Below, one piece after another: positions 1 through 9,610 of a stretch of DNA of 64,000 bases (its first letter is position 1; each line of letters opens with the position of its first letter). The stretch spans positions 16,389,588 to 16,453,587 of the forward strand of contig OY986970.1 in NCBI GenBank assembly GCA_963920575.1, given 5' to 3'. The stretch is from Narthecium ossifragum. Taxonomy: Eukaryota > Streptophyta > Magnoliopsida > Dioscoreales > Nartheciaceae. The position numbers and the translations under genes are program-made. The notes under the pieces were generated by a model that saw only the letters and a program-made list of their open reading frames with translations, made no database searches and was not told the DNA's origin.

Positions 1-496
1 TGCAGAGAGCCGTTGGAGGTAATTTTTTAGCTGGTTGAAGGCTAGATATAAGTATTTCAGTGTTGTAAACTTGCCATAACTATTATTGATATTATTGAGA
101 TCATCTGAGCAAGTTTTAGCAAGAGTTTCTACTTATTCTCTTTTGAGCGACAACCTTTGTAAACCTTCTTCAAGTGTGAGTTATCCAACAGCAAGTGGTT
201 ATGATTGTAAGGTCACCAAACACCAGGAAGCTTGGAGGAAAAGCTTGTAAAAGATTTGCAAGTACTTGAACCTCAAGGAGCGCCTTGAGAGAAGTAGACG
301 TAGATCAAGAGTTGGGTTAAACCACTACAAAATCGGTGCCATCTCTCTAACTTTGCTTGATATTATTCTTGCATGCTATTTTGCTTTAGTTTCATTTCAT
401 CTACAAGCATTTAAGGTGTTAGTTCTCTCCTACCTGATTTTTCCATTAATCTAGTTTTTCGAAAAAAGTCCAATTCACCATCCTCTTGGACCTTCA
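1..496 (+). repeat. Sirevirus-type copia LTR, 3' part (element off-window)
   Basis: This is the final part of the same copia LTR family found in full at 11649-12733 and 21293-22460, here in plus orientation. It ends in ...GGACCTTCA at 496. The usual primer site TGGTATCAGAGC does not follow, so this is a 3' LTR or a solo LTR and not a 5' LTR. A TATA-like AGATATAAG lies at about 43-51. It interrupts a gypsy LTR at 497, and CATTG (497-501) would be one copy of its target duplication; the other copy lies outside the window. Confidence 0.85.
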
Positions 497-1650
497 CATT
501 GTTCAAGGACTCACGGTCGATGCGATGGTCGATCTGACGATGGACCGTGAGCTGCAGTTGATGCGACGGTCGACCGTGAGACCAAAAAGTAGAAAAATCA
601 CAAGAGTCGCAGTCAATTGGAACATCGACCCTGGGAAGCCAAAATGGAGACAGAGCCTCACGGTCGATGCGATGGTCGATCCGACGGTCGACCGTGAGGT
701 GAAGTGGGAAAAGGGGAAGGACCCGCAGTTGATCGGAACATCGACCCTGTGAGACCCAAAATGAGACAGAGCCTCACGGTCGATGCGACCGTGGATCCGA
801 CGGTCGACCATGAGGCCAGGAAGAAGCATATCAACGCTTGACGGTCAATCCGACGGTTGACCGTCAGGCCTAGTGCACAATTCCTACGAACAGTGCCAAA
901 AATTCAATTTCTTGGATTTAATCTATCAAAGCTTGTCAGAAATCGATGAAACTTTGCATACATGCATAATAAATGATGTGGAAGTTATTGATACGAAGAA
1001 AACACAATTTTGATGGTTAAATCTCAAATCTAGGTATGAACGGCCAAAAACCGTCAAAACGGCGATAATACGAGAATCATCTGATAAAGTACGAAAACCA
1101 AGAGGTAGGGATACTCTAACCAAGCTATAACACCCATGTATTAAGCTACACAATATTTTTCCATGTATTTCTACATCAAAGACACAATAAACCTATCCTA
1201 GGAGAACTCAATCATACGATCGGGGTAAAAACACATACTTGATCAAGTAGGGCAGCTCCTCCATGTGTTCCCCAAGCTCGATCGCCAAGATCCACGCCTC
1301 AAGGATCGTGACTCCAAGCCCTAGCTCATCCGATAGGAGAGAGAGAGAGACAACGATAGGGAAGGAGAGAAAGAGAAAGAAAGAAGGAGAAGTCAGGAAT
1401 TTATAGAGATCAGGATATGATCTCGGCCGTCCGATTCGATCATTCCCGATTGAGCTATGATCTTCCGATCGGAGGCACCCTTAAGGTTCTAATCAATTAC
1501 ACACATCAATCCAAGGCCGTCTGTGCATTACACGGGTGTGAAATCGACTACCAGGCGCAATTTACCAAATTTCCCCTGGGGTCACCAAATCAATAAAAAA
1601 CGCCCCTCGACCCACGCGGTCTAGCTAGGTCAGAGGAACGGGTCCTCACA
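497..1650 (-). repeat. Gypsy element G-B 3' LTR, truncated
   Basis: On the minus strand this LTR starts TGTGAGGACCCGTTCCTC at 1650 and runs leftward until the copia LTR cuts it at 496. It matches the plus-strand LTR at 33829-36005: same start, same purine/pyrimidine-rich leader and same palindromic segment. It directly follows a gypsy integrase end (1651-2698), so it is the 3' LTR of that element. A short GA repeat lies at about 1336-1352. About 1 kb of the LTR is missing on the left. The open frames at 486-829 and 926-1153 are repeat shadows. Confidence 0.85.
507..873. repeat. Array of TCGA-centred palindromes in gypsy LTR
   Basis: Three imperfect copies of a roughly 41-bp unit that can fold (CTCACGGTCG ... 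CGACCGTGAG) lie near 511-551, 658-698 and 775-815, with a weaker one at 842-873. Cores are GGTCGACC and GGTCGATC. The segments at 623-698 and about 735-815 closely match the copia LTR module near 22028-22103. Confidence 0.85.
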
Positions 1651-2698
1651 ATCTAACATTCTTAAAAAGAATTTCGTCCCGAAATTCAATAAGGATGAGG
1701 CCAGGGAAAAAGAATCAACTAGGCCTACCTGCACGAGAAAAGATACAAACTAGGGGCGTCAACGCCCACAACAAGAAAGCTACTTGCCGGGGTGAACAGT
1801 CGGGGAAAATCCTGACGCATGCGATCCTCTCGCTCCCATGTTAAACTCTCAGCACTGCCATGCCTTCATCTGACCATGACCAACGGTAACGATCTACCCC
1901 TCAGTACCTGGTCCCGTTCGTCTAAGATCTGCACTTGCTGCTCTATGTAGGTGGCGTCCTCCTCCACCTCGATGTCATCGTGTCTGATCACATGAGATGG
2001 ATCTGGAATGTACTTCCTCAGCATCGATACATGGAATGTGGGGTGAACTGCTGAAATGTGCGGGGGTAGAGCCAACTAGTAGGCGGCAGCTTCAACGCGT
2101 CTGACGATCTCGAAAGGGCCTGTGAACCTTAGCGCTAGCTTGCCCTTGCTACCAAACCTGATCGATCCTCTGCCCGGAGACACCTTCAGTAGCACTCTGT
2201 CGCCAACGGCGAACTCCAGGGGTCGTCGCCTGTGATCTGCTTAGCTCTTCTGCCTACTCTGCGCTATCATGAGTCTCTGTCTGATCTAAGCCAACCTCTA
2301 TGATGGCTGTCTAATGATGTCCGGACCGGTAAGGGATGCCTCCCCAACCTCTGTCCAACACACATGTGTGCGACATGGTCTACCGTACAACGCCTCAAAG
2401 GGTGCAAAACTCAAACTGGCCTGAAAGCTGTTGTTGTAGGCAAACTCCACCAGGGACACGTGCTGCTCCCAAGTACCTCTAGCGTCTAGCACACATGCTC
2501 TGAGTATGTCCTCCAAGATCTGGTTCGTCCGCTCCGACTGTCCATCTGTCTGAGGGTGGAAAGCTATGTTGAAAGTCAGTGTTGTCCCCAAGGAGTCCTG
2601 GAAGCTGCTCCGTAACCTACCAGTGAATCGAGGATCTCTGTCTGACACTATCGACACTGGGATGCCGTGCAATCGTACCACCTCGTCGATGTACCTCT
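1651..2698 (-). pseudogene. Gypsy G-B integrase, C-terminal half
   Basis: Minus-strand remains of a Tekay/Del-like Ty3/gypsy integrase. The stretch 2298-2698 holds the core with the second Asp in VSDRDPRF and the Glu in QTDGQSERTNQ, followed by the conserved YNNSFQ and EALYGRPCR motifs. The stretch 1700-2290 is the C-terminal domain, with HISAVHPTFHVSMLRKY and the chromodomain-like tail VLRGRSLPLVMV. Stops and frameshifts separate the two parts. The upstream half of the same integrase is at 12734-13160 across the copia A insertion. A purine-rich stretch before the LTR (about 1651-1690) would hold the polypurine tract. Confidence 0.9.
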
Positions 2699-2838
2699 TG
2701 AAGGTCAAAGAGGGAGGTGAATTGGACTCTTTTCGAAAAACTAGATTAATGGAAAAATCAGGTAGGAGAGAACTAACACCTTAAATGCTTGAAGATGAAA
2801 TGAAACTAAAGTAAAACAACATTCAAGAATTATATCAA
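2699..2838 (-). repeat. Copia A 3' LTR remnant
   Basis: This starts TGAAGGTC like the other copia LTRs in this orientation, but only about 140 bp remain. It passes directly into RT-coding sequence at about 2834-2838. Both parents of the junction carry ATCAA (LTR near 11785-type sequence, pol near 17640-type sequence), so the large deletion probably used 4-5 bp of microhomology. Confidence 0.85.
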
Positions 2839-3080
2839 CAAAATCAATTCCTTCTTGTTGATTGAACCATTTTGCAACAAGTCTAGCTTTGTTCCTTGTA
2901 ATTGTCTCGGATTCATCCATTTTGTTTCTAAAAACCCATTTAGTGCCAATGAGGGGATGATCATAAGGTCTTGGTACCAAATTCCAAACTTCATTTCTTT
3001 TAAATTGATTCAACTCTTCTTGCATTGCTAAGATCCAATGATCATCCTCTAATGCTTCGTCAATCGTTTTGGGCTCAATT
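2839..3080 (-). pseudogene. Copia A reverse transcriptase, N-terminal piece
   Basis: The minus-strand translation carries the copia RT entry motif (WNLVPRP, then [30 protein letters not shown]). The rest of RT, including the YVDD box, and all of RNase H are missing because of the deletion into the 3' LTR. It is separated from the upstream linker (from 3307) by the Cassandra-like insertion. Confidence 0.88.
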
Positions 3081-3306
3081 TGATATATAAGTATATAGTA
3101 AGCCCTTAATATACACACTGCGTTTTAAAGTCGTGCTGGCAGTAATCCATCATAAAACTCTATGGTTAAGCGTGCTCGACCTGGAGTAGTCACACGATGG
3201 GTGACCTACTGGGAAGTTTTTCCAGATTTCTGTGGTGAGCCAAAAGCGAACAATATTGTGTCGGGAGGTCATGAGGCGGGGCCCAGTGGAGGGTCGGGGT
3301 CTTACA
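3081..3306 (+). mobile_element. Cassandra-like TRIM LTR carrying 5S rRNA sequence
   Basis: A 226-bp segment bounded by TG and CA and inserted in copia A pol. Its middle matches plant 5S rRNA (about 3148-3219), and its end (AAAGCGAACAATATTGTG ... GGTCGGGGTCTTACA) matches the typical Cassandra LTR 3' end. Cassandra elements are terminal-repeat retrotransposons in miniature whose LTRs carry a 5S-derived RNA polymerase III promoter. Only one LTR is seen, so it is a solo LTR or a remnant. No clear target duplication was found: CAATT lies to the left and GAAAG to the right. Part of it is repeated at 3563-3658 by a later duplication. Confidence 0.82.
3148..3219 (+). promoter_or_regulatory. 5S rRNA-derived internal Pol III promoter (degenerate)
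   Basis: The segment aligns by eye with the inner part of plant 5S rRNA. A box A-like GGTTAAGCGTGC is at 3164-3175 and a box C-like GATGGGTGACCTACTGGG at 3196-3213. The 5' third of 5S and the very 3' end are diverged, so this is a promoter relic in a TRIM LTR and not a functional 5S gene. Confidence 0.8.
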
Positions 3307-3914
3307 GAAAGGGTAGATTTGCACATGCATTCAATGAAGATCTAGTTTGGATTCCTCTTGATGGTTCACCAATTATCAATTCCTTTGGGTGTGAAGATGC
3401 ATATTTCCAATCTTTTGGCAAATCATGATGTGGATCACTAGGTGTAATTTCAAAGGATTCCACAAATCTATCATTCAATTCTTCAACATCATTTTGGGTT
3501 TCATCTACTACATTTATGGAATTGACATTAGGAATATCATCATCTTTACCATCAATTCTACTGGGAAGTTTTTCCAGATTTCTGTGGTGAGCCAAAAGCG
3601 AACAATATTGTGTCGGGAGGTCATGAGGCGGGGCCCAGTGGAGGGTCGGGGTCTTACAGGAAGGATAGATTTGCACATGCATTCAATGAAGATCTAGTTT
3701 GGATTCCTCTTGATGGTTCACCAATTATCAATTCCTTTGGGTGTGAAGATGCATATTTCCAATCTTTTGGCAAATCATGATGTGGATCACTAGGTGTAAT
3801 TTCAAAGGATTCCACAAATCTATCATTCAATTCTTCAACATCATTTTGGGTTTCATCTACTACATTTATTGAATTGACATTAGGAATATCATCATCTTTA
3901 CCATCAATTCTACT
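3211..3914. repeat. 352-bp direct tandem duplication
   Basis: Copy 1 is 3211-3562 and copy 2 is 3563-3914, with only a few differences, so it is recent. Each unit joins the last ~96 bp of the Cassandra-like LTR to the following ~256 bp of copia A pol. The breakpoints share CTACT next to GG(A/G)A in both parents, consistent with slippage or microhomology-mediated duplication. It duplicates the coding stretch that encodes the integrase-RT linker. Confidence 0.92.
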
Positions 3915-4182
3915 TGGAACTATAATCATTTCATCAAAAGTAACATGCATTGATTCTTCAACCACTAAGGTTTTTTTATTGAAGATTCTATAACTTTTGC
4001 TTCTCTCCGAGTATCCATGAAAAACTCCTTCATCGGATCTAACATCAAATTTTCCAAGATTATCCTTGCCATTGTTTAAGATAAAACACTTACAACCAAA
4101 AGCTCTAAAGTACCAAATATTTAGAATTCTTCCTTTCCAAAGCTCATAGAGGGTTTTCTTCTAAATAGGTCTCAAAGTTACT
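3307..4182 (-). pseudogene. Copia A integrase-RT linker (duplicated)
   Basis: The minus-strand reading includes VVEESMHVTFDEM, the conserved link between copia integrase and RT, at about 3920-3965. The acidic HHDLPKDWKYASSHPKE stretch appears twice because of the 352-bp duplication. The stretch 3965-4182 is the integrase C-terminal region, broken by a stop and frameshift near 4160-4190. Confidence 0.85.
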
Positions 4183-4779
4183 CTATTCATCACATGACAG
4201 CTTCGGCCCAAAAATACTTAGGAAGATTATTCTCACACAATAGAGTTCTAGCCATGTCTTGTAGGGTCTGATTTTTCCTTCAACAACACCATTTTGTTGA
4301 GGGGTTCTAGGTGATGAGAAGTTATGGGAAAGCCCGTTGTCATTGGAAAACTTTTCTAGATGGGAATTCTTGAATTCTCCTCCAATGTCAGTTCTAATGC
4401 ATGTAATGAAAATACCTTTATCATTTTGGACTCTTCTACAAAAGTTGGTGAATTTCTCAAAGACTTCATCTTTGTGTGTAAGGAAAATCACCCAAATGTA
4501 TATAGTGTAATCATCTACTAGTACAAAGCCATATGAGCTACCGCCTAAGCTTGTAGAGTTGGTTGGTCCAAAAAGGTTCATGTGAATGAGTTCTAATGCT
4601 ATTGTGGGGGAAACTACATCTTTAGGCTTCAAAGATGATTTTACTTGTTTTCCTCTTTGACATGCATCACACATCTTATCTTTCTCAAATTTGATCTTCG
4701 GAAGTCCAAGAACAAGGTCTTTTCGAGAAAGTTTGGATATTAAATCCATATGTGCATCTCCAAGCCTTCTATGCCATAA
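4183..4779 (-). pseudogene. Copia A integrase
   Basis: Minus-strand integrase of a Ty1/copia element. The zinc-binding part ends with CDACQRGK. The core keeps the second acidic residue in RTDIGGEF and the Glu in GVVEGK, but the first catalytic Asp is replaced: HMNLFG here (codon 4576-4578) against HMDLFG in copia B. The frame then goes out of register after GVVE. The catalytic triad is therefore incomplete. The HxxxH part of the HHCC motif lies upstream at about 4740-4790. Confidence 0.88.
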
Positions 4780-5173
4780 CTATGAATTATCATTTAAGAC
4801 ACAAAAGCATACATCATTATGACAAACAAGATCATCAAGATAAAATGTGTATGCATTACCATCACGATGACCTACTAGCAAAATTTTATCACTAAGAGCA
4901 TTCTTAACATAGCATTTTGAATCTTCAACAATAACTTTGTTACCTCTATCACATAATTGACGAATGCTAAGCAAATTATGTTTCAAACCTTCAACTAAGA
5001 GAACATTTTCAATAATAATGGAAGAGGTTTTACCAATATAGCCAATGCCAATTATTTTTCCTTTTCCATTGTCTTCAAAGGTCACCATTCCTCCTTCTTT
5101 AGATTAAAAGGCTGAGAACATGCTCATTTCTCCCGTCATGTGTCCTGAGCATCCACTATCAAGGTTCTATATT
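4780..5173 (-). pseudogene. Copia A protease region
   Basis: The aspartic protease active site LDSGCSGHMTG reads on the minus strand at about 5125-5165, followed by a downstream block (KIIGIGYIGKTSS, LLVEGLKHNLLSI) typical of plant copia proteases. A frame change separates it from gag. It is more intact here than in copia B, where a stop falls inside the motif. Confidence 0.85.
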
Positions 5174-5814
5174 TTAGCCTTTGTGTTGGTCTTGATCTTG
5201 GATCTCATAAACTCCTACAAATAAGATATCAATCCTTGATTTTTGATATCCAAATCTTTTTGGGTCCATTTGCATTAGTACTATCCATAAGAGAAGAGAT
5301 GAATGTCTAAGTGCCCAAATTTTCTTAGCATTAGCATGCCTCGTGAGATAGCAACTAGGTGCAATGTGACCTACTTTGCAACAATAATGACATATAGGTG
5401 CTTGTGCTACCTTAGGAGGATGAGAAGAAGTTTTAACAAAGTTAGTCTTCTTTTGCTTGTTCACTTTCCTAGGGTTGTAGCCAATTCCTTCATTGTTTAA
5501 GGAGCTCCTTTGGCTATCAAGGATCTCATTTAGATTGTCTCTACTCTTCACGAATTTGGCTATAGTGATTTTTAAGTCATTAACCTCAAGAGTGAGATCT
5601 CTCTTGGATTTTCTCAAGTAGATAAATTCCCTTTGCATATCATAGTTTGTGTTCTTCAATATGGTGAACTCATATTGAGTGTCCTTGAGTTCCTCCTCAA
5701 GTGTGTCACTAGTGTCACAAGAGTTGTTGTCTAACATGCATTTGTTTTCCTTTTCTAAGGTTCCAATCCTATGCATGGCATCTAATTTTTCTTCTTCTAC
5801 TTTCTTCAAGTCCT
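5174..5814 (-). pseudogene. Copia A gag, C-terminal part with second zinc knuckle
   Basis: The minus-strand product begins in a coiled-coil-like Lys/Glu-rich stretch (KKVEEEKLDAMHRIG) and carries the second CCHC knuckle CHYCCKVGHIAPSC. Two gag knuckles of this spacing are typical of Sirevirus elements. Its N-terminal half is at 10424-11583, beyond the CACTA-like insertion; homology to copia B gag stops at about 5814. Confidence 0.88.
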
Positions 5815-7203
5815 ATTCTTCTCACACGGATGGCATGTCTGCCCGGCCTCGACGGCATGCCTATACTGATGTAGTTTTCACGTAGGTTTAGAAAAAAAAA
5901 CAAACCTCTTCTAGGATAGATATGCATGCTCTTATTAAAAGCTAGTTGTCTGCTCTAGTTGCCATTATAATCAGCAGAGAAGTTAATCTAGCTAGCTGGG
6001 CTTGATGGATACCTAGAAAAGAAGCTTTTATGTATTGTCATTTTTATCACTCTTGCAAAATTGATTAAGAAGCACAGTCACATTGCAAAATTGAAGTACT
6101 CGTTTAGGGGCACGTACACTTCCTGGCTTTTCTTGAGCAATATGCTTTAGTTAACTATATATGTAGTGAAGACAAAGATGATGAATGAATATATATCATC
6201 TAGCTAATATGATGCATGAATAGACTCCACAAGCTATACATGCATACAGAGCTTTGAGTTGTGACATCGTTATATTTTTTTGCACAAAAAAGATATAAAG
6301 GAGCTACATGAAAGGTCAATTTTTCATTTCCTTCTACTCACTATTTAGAGATTTAAGTTAATTAGTACGCACATTTGGAACCGAGCGAGTATCTTCTAAA
6401 CTTTAGTCAATAGCAGGTTAAGCTTAACTGTATTTTCACCTATTACATGCTTTAGTAATAGGACTAAAGAAAAGAAGTTTGTGATCCATGTGATCTATGA
6501 GGAAGTTTGTGAAGGCAAACTTGTATTTTTTTGATAACTCAACTATGGATGTTTATGTAGGTTGTACAATCTATTTGTGTCTAATTACGTTCTTTTGGAC
6601 TAGGGCTTTTGCGTCAAGCTTGCATAAAGTGGAACCTGTTTGTTTCCATAAATGAAAACCTGATCAACTTCTATGGAACAAAAGAAGATAACCAACACAC
6701 TTTTAGGAAGAATCAAAGTTCTGATCATGAAGCAGAGTTCCCCAAACTTTAATTCACTAAGTCTGCTATTGCATTCCAGGAAAGTCAAGTGTTTATGAAG
6801 TTACTGCTTGGAAATTTGTGTTATGCAATGACTGCGAGGCCTTGGCATCTGTCAATCAAATAATAAGACTATTTGTGAAAGTTAGGCATTTGCAAGTCTT
6901 TTCTTTTATTTCTGTGGCTCCACTTGCTTTCAACTGCACATGTTTGCACTTACCCAACTATGCTAGAAGTCAGCTGGCTTTGGTAATTTATATTGGATCT
7001 ACAAGCAAGTACAATCCTGGCGACCCTATTTAAACAAAGGAATGTCTTTTATTGATGGTACAGGTTACTTTTACTTCTGTGCACAATGCAGAATGTTTCC
7101 TATAGTTTTTTTCTGCTATGCAAATACTTGTTCAGTCACTTGATCATTGAATTAGTGCGATCTTTAGAATATATTCACAGCTTTTTCTTCTTTTCTTGCT
7201 TAC
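5815..7203. other. Unassigned AT-rich interior of the CACTA-like element
   Basis: About 1.4 kb without a convincing reading frame; the frames at 6600-6788 and 6818-7033 are short and lack recognisable domains. A run of nine A lies at about 5891. The stretch 6560-7060 has a coding-like base composition and could be a captured host fragment, but I cannot identify it. Confidence 0.4.
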
Positions 7204-7211
7204 TAAAGTGT

Positions 7212-7249
7212 CGCGTCGCCCAGCCCGCCCAACCGGGCTGGGCGACGCG
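7212..7249. repeat. Perfect 16-bp-stem hairpin at the LTR 3' end
   Basis: The arm CGCGTCGCCCAGCCCG (7212-7227) is followed by a 6-base loop and its exact reverse complement (7234-7249). It lies a few bases from the LTR terminus. Related LTR ends at 24520-24560, 31742-31785 and 45610-45654 have weaker versions. Confidence 0.9.
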
Positions 7250-8526
7250 AACCGGAACTTAACCTACTGCGGAAAAATTTGGCGAGGTTTCCCTCTAATC
7301 GTAGTGGTTACCCTAATAAGCATAATCATCCTGTATTATACAACAATTATAAAGTTCAACACACAAAGCTGGAATATAGTACAAATCCTCAAACAGGGAA
7401 TGTTATACAAAATCGCTCCTGTAGGAGACTATCTAACCAAGGTGTACACGGACAGATCACAGCTCCTCAAGCTCCGCCAGACGCCGCCACGTCACCGAAC
7501 ACCTGCCCGGTAGGGGCGACCGAAGAAGAGCTAGCGCCAGCACCTGCAAAACGCAGCCCGGGTAGGAGTGAGCACTAAGCTCAGCAGGGACACTACACTA
7601 CGACACTCACAAAGGAAGGGAGCACAACAGTGTCGTCCCCAAGCAAAGCCTAGGTGTATCACAGGGGTCCCATAACCCCACCGGATACCCCTGAGAGCCC
7701 CAGTCGTGGTCTTCCAGCGAACTGGTCACACACTGGGTCACACTCAGTAAGACAGGAAACGGCACTGCCAACTCACGACAGGATCCTTGGCACTGTCGGC
7801 GGGTAGCACCGCTGGGTAGTCACACCTACCACCCAAGAGTTCTAGAAGGATTGGGTACCGGCTACACCACGACTTGGCTCAAGGCCGACACAACCTCTAA
7901 ACATCAAGCACAACAGTATTCATGTCCAACTAACCCTATCATCGAAAAGACTGAATACTACAAATCGAGTCCTGGACCAAGCTACCCGCACGGTCCTAAG
8001 AGATAGATCCGGGCTACCCGGAAGCCCCGGATCGGCAACGCCCTAAACAGATGCAACTAATGCACAACACAATGCATGCTATGAACATGCGCAGAAAAGA
8101 TACATGTAAGCATGCAGCAGGATGTGATGATATAAATACAAGGTCTGGGGACGGCACCCTGCCGGCCCGGGGTGGTGAGCAATAATTTAAGGTCTAGGGA
8201 ACTGCTGTAGTGGTACCACCACCAGCTGCCAGCAGTTCACCACAACACCTGCACCGGGAAACAGCCCCGCAAACAACAGCTTACAGATATAGCAGATAAG
8301 GCCCTCGCCGCACGCCGGCATGCAAGGCTATGGAAAGCTGTAGGGCTACCCGCCCGTTTATTCTAAACATCCCGGGAGTCATCACTCTCCCGGTTCACCA
8401 CTGCCCTATTATAGGGCTAACATGCTTAATCATATGTACAAGATATCAAGACAGTAAGGAAAACTGTCATACAAAGCCCCGCGGGAAAAACCCACTTAAA
8501 ACACCCTTCAGCCACTAAAGGATCAA

Positions 8527-8945
8527 TCCTTCTCATCAAGAGGATCGATCCCTTCAGTACTTAGGGAAAACTCGTCTCTGTGAACCAAAGAGATCGATCC
8601 TTCTCATCAAGAGGATCGATCCTCTTGTATACGCAGATCTAAGCAATAAACCCCAGATCAAACCGGAAAACTCAAAACCCCGAAGAGAGATGTCGGTAGG
8701 ATCCCTACCGGAGCAAACACAGCTTAGATCCAAGCAGCTAGGTCTTGGATCGTCCTCAACGCCTTCAAATCGCCGGATTTTCAAAAGGGTTTCAAGGAAG
8801 AAGGTTCGTCTGCTTTATAGGCAAACGAACCGACCTATGAAGGATCGATCCTTACCCAAGGAAGGATCGATCACCTCATGACGATCTCACTTGACTTTCT
8901 GGCACAAGAGGATCGATCTCCTAGCTAGAGAGGATCGATCCTTTT
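8527..8945. repeat. GATCGATC palindrome array in solo LTR
   Basis: At least seven copies of GGATCGATC or close variants occur around the LTR TATA region (for example near 8551, 8591, 8611, 8843, 8864, 8912 and 8931), often flanked by CAAGAGGATCGATCCT-type extended palindromes. Confidence 0.88.
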
Positions 8946-9159
8946 TGTGCTGAAAGCTAAACTTAGGCGAGAATTCAAGCCTAAGTCCGGATCTTTCGAT
9001 CCCGGGGTCCACTAACCATTCTAAGCAAACATTACCACAAACATGGTCAGTGTGTGTACAAGCGCGAGTGTGGAACTAGCCGACAAGGTGCAATTTACCA
9101 AATTGCCCTTGCGGCCCACAGCGAGCCACAGGAGGGAAGGGACGGGTCCTCACATAAAG

Positions 9160-9610
9160 CATGTAATTTGAAAATGTCGAAAATACAGGGGAGACTCTGT
9201 CCGTTTTATTTCGTAAATTTAAATTACGATGTTGGCTTTTATATATTCGTCTATTATACACACTGTATTTATGTTTCTAAATGCTAATTCTCTTCTTTTG
9301 TTTCCTTTTTATATACAGGATACTTGATCTATTAAATCAATATTAGCTGGTGCGGATATCGATCGGACTTGTTTTGGATATTAATGTAATTTAAGTGTAA
9401 TGTTTTGAATTAACATAATTATATAACTTTGATGTATGCAGTAACTCATCTTTTTGTATAAGCAACCTACAAAGTTGTTTGTTTATGAAATATATTTTAT
9501 GGTATGAATTATTTTCATTTGAATCAAAATAATGTGTTTATTTGTTTAGAGAAAAACAGTGCTTATAGTTTGCATTCAATTTTTAAATTAAAATATCAAA
9601 TAATAAAAAT
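9160..9610. other. CACTA-like interior between solo LTR and terminal repeats
   Basis: AT-rich sequence with no credible coding frame. A splice-acceptor-like tract (TTTATATACAG) precedes a short coding-like stretch at about 9319-9375, which might be the last exon of a lost transposon gene. That is only a guess. Confidence 0.35.

Larger units (their letters stand above)
7209..9154 (-). mobile_element. Solo gypsy LTR (G-A-like family), TSD TAAAG
   Basis: On the minus strand it starts TGTGAGGACC and ends ...GCGACGCGACA; the element body is absent. The 5-bp target duplication TAAAG is exact (7204-7208 and 9155-9159). It is related to the LTRs of G-A (29433-31785), with the same CGTTTGCCTATAAA-type TATA region (about 8812-8821) and a GATCGATC array. 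It is the youngest layer of a nest three deep (G-B, copia A, CACTA). Confidence 0.95.

Noticed and set aside
486..829. Overlapping open frames on both strands
   Set aside because: Both are by-products of the palindromic CGGTCGACCG array, which reads open in several frames; no domain, and they lie inside an LTR.
3148..3219. A functional 5S rRNA gene
   Set aside because: Only the inner part matches; the ends are diverged and it is embedded in a TRIM-type LTR.
6600..7033. Possible transposase exons of the CACTA-like element
   Set aside because: The short frames show no TNPD or TNPA motif; nothing supports a transposase.
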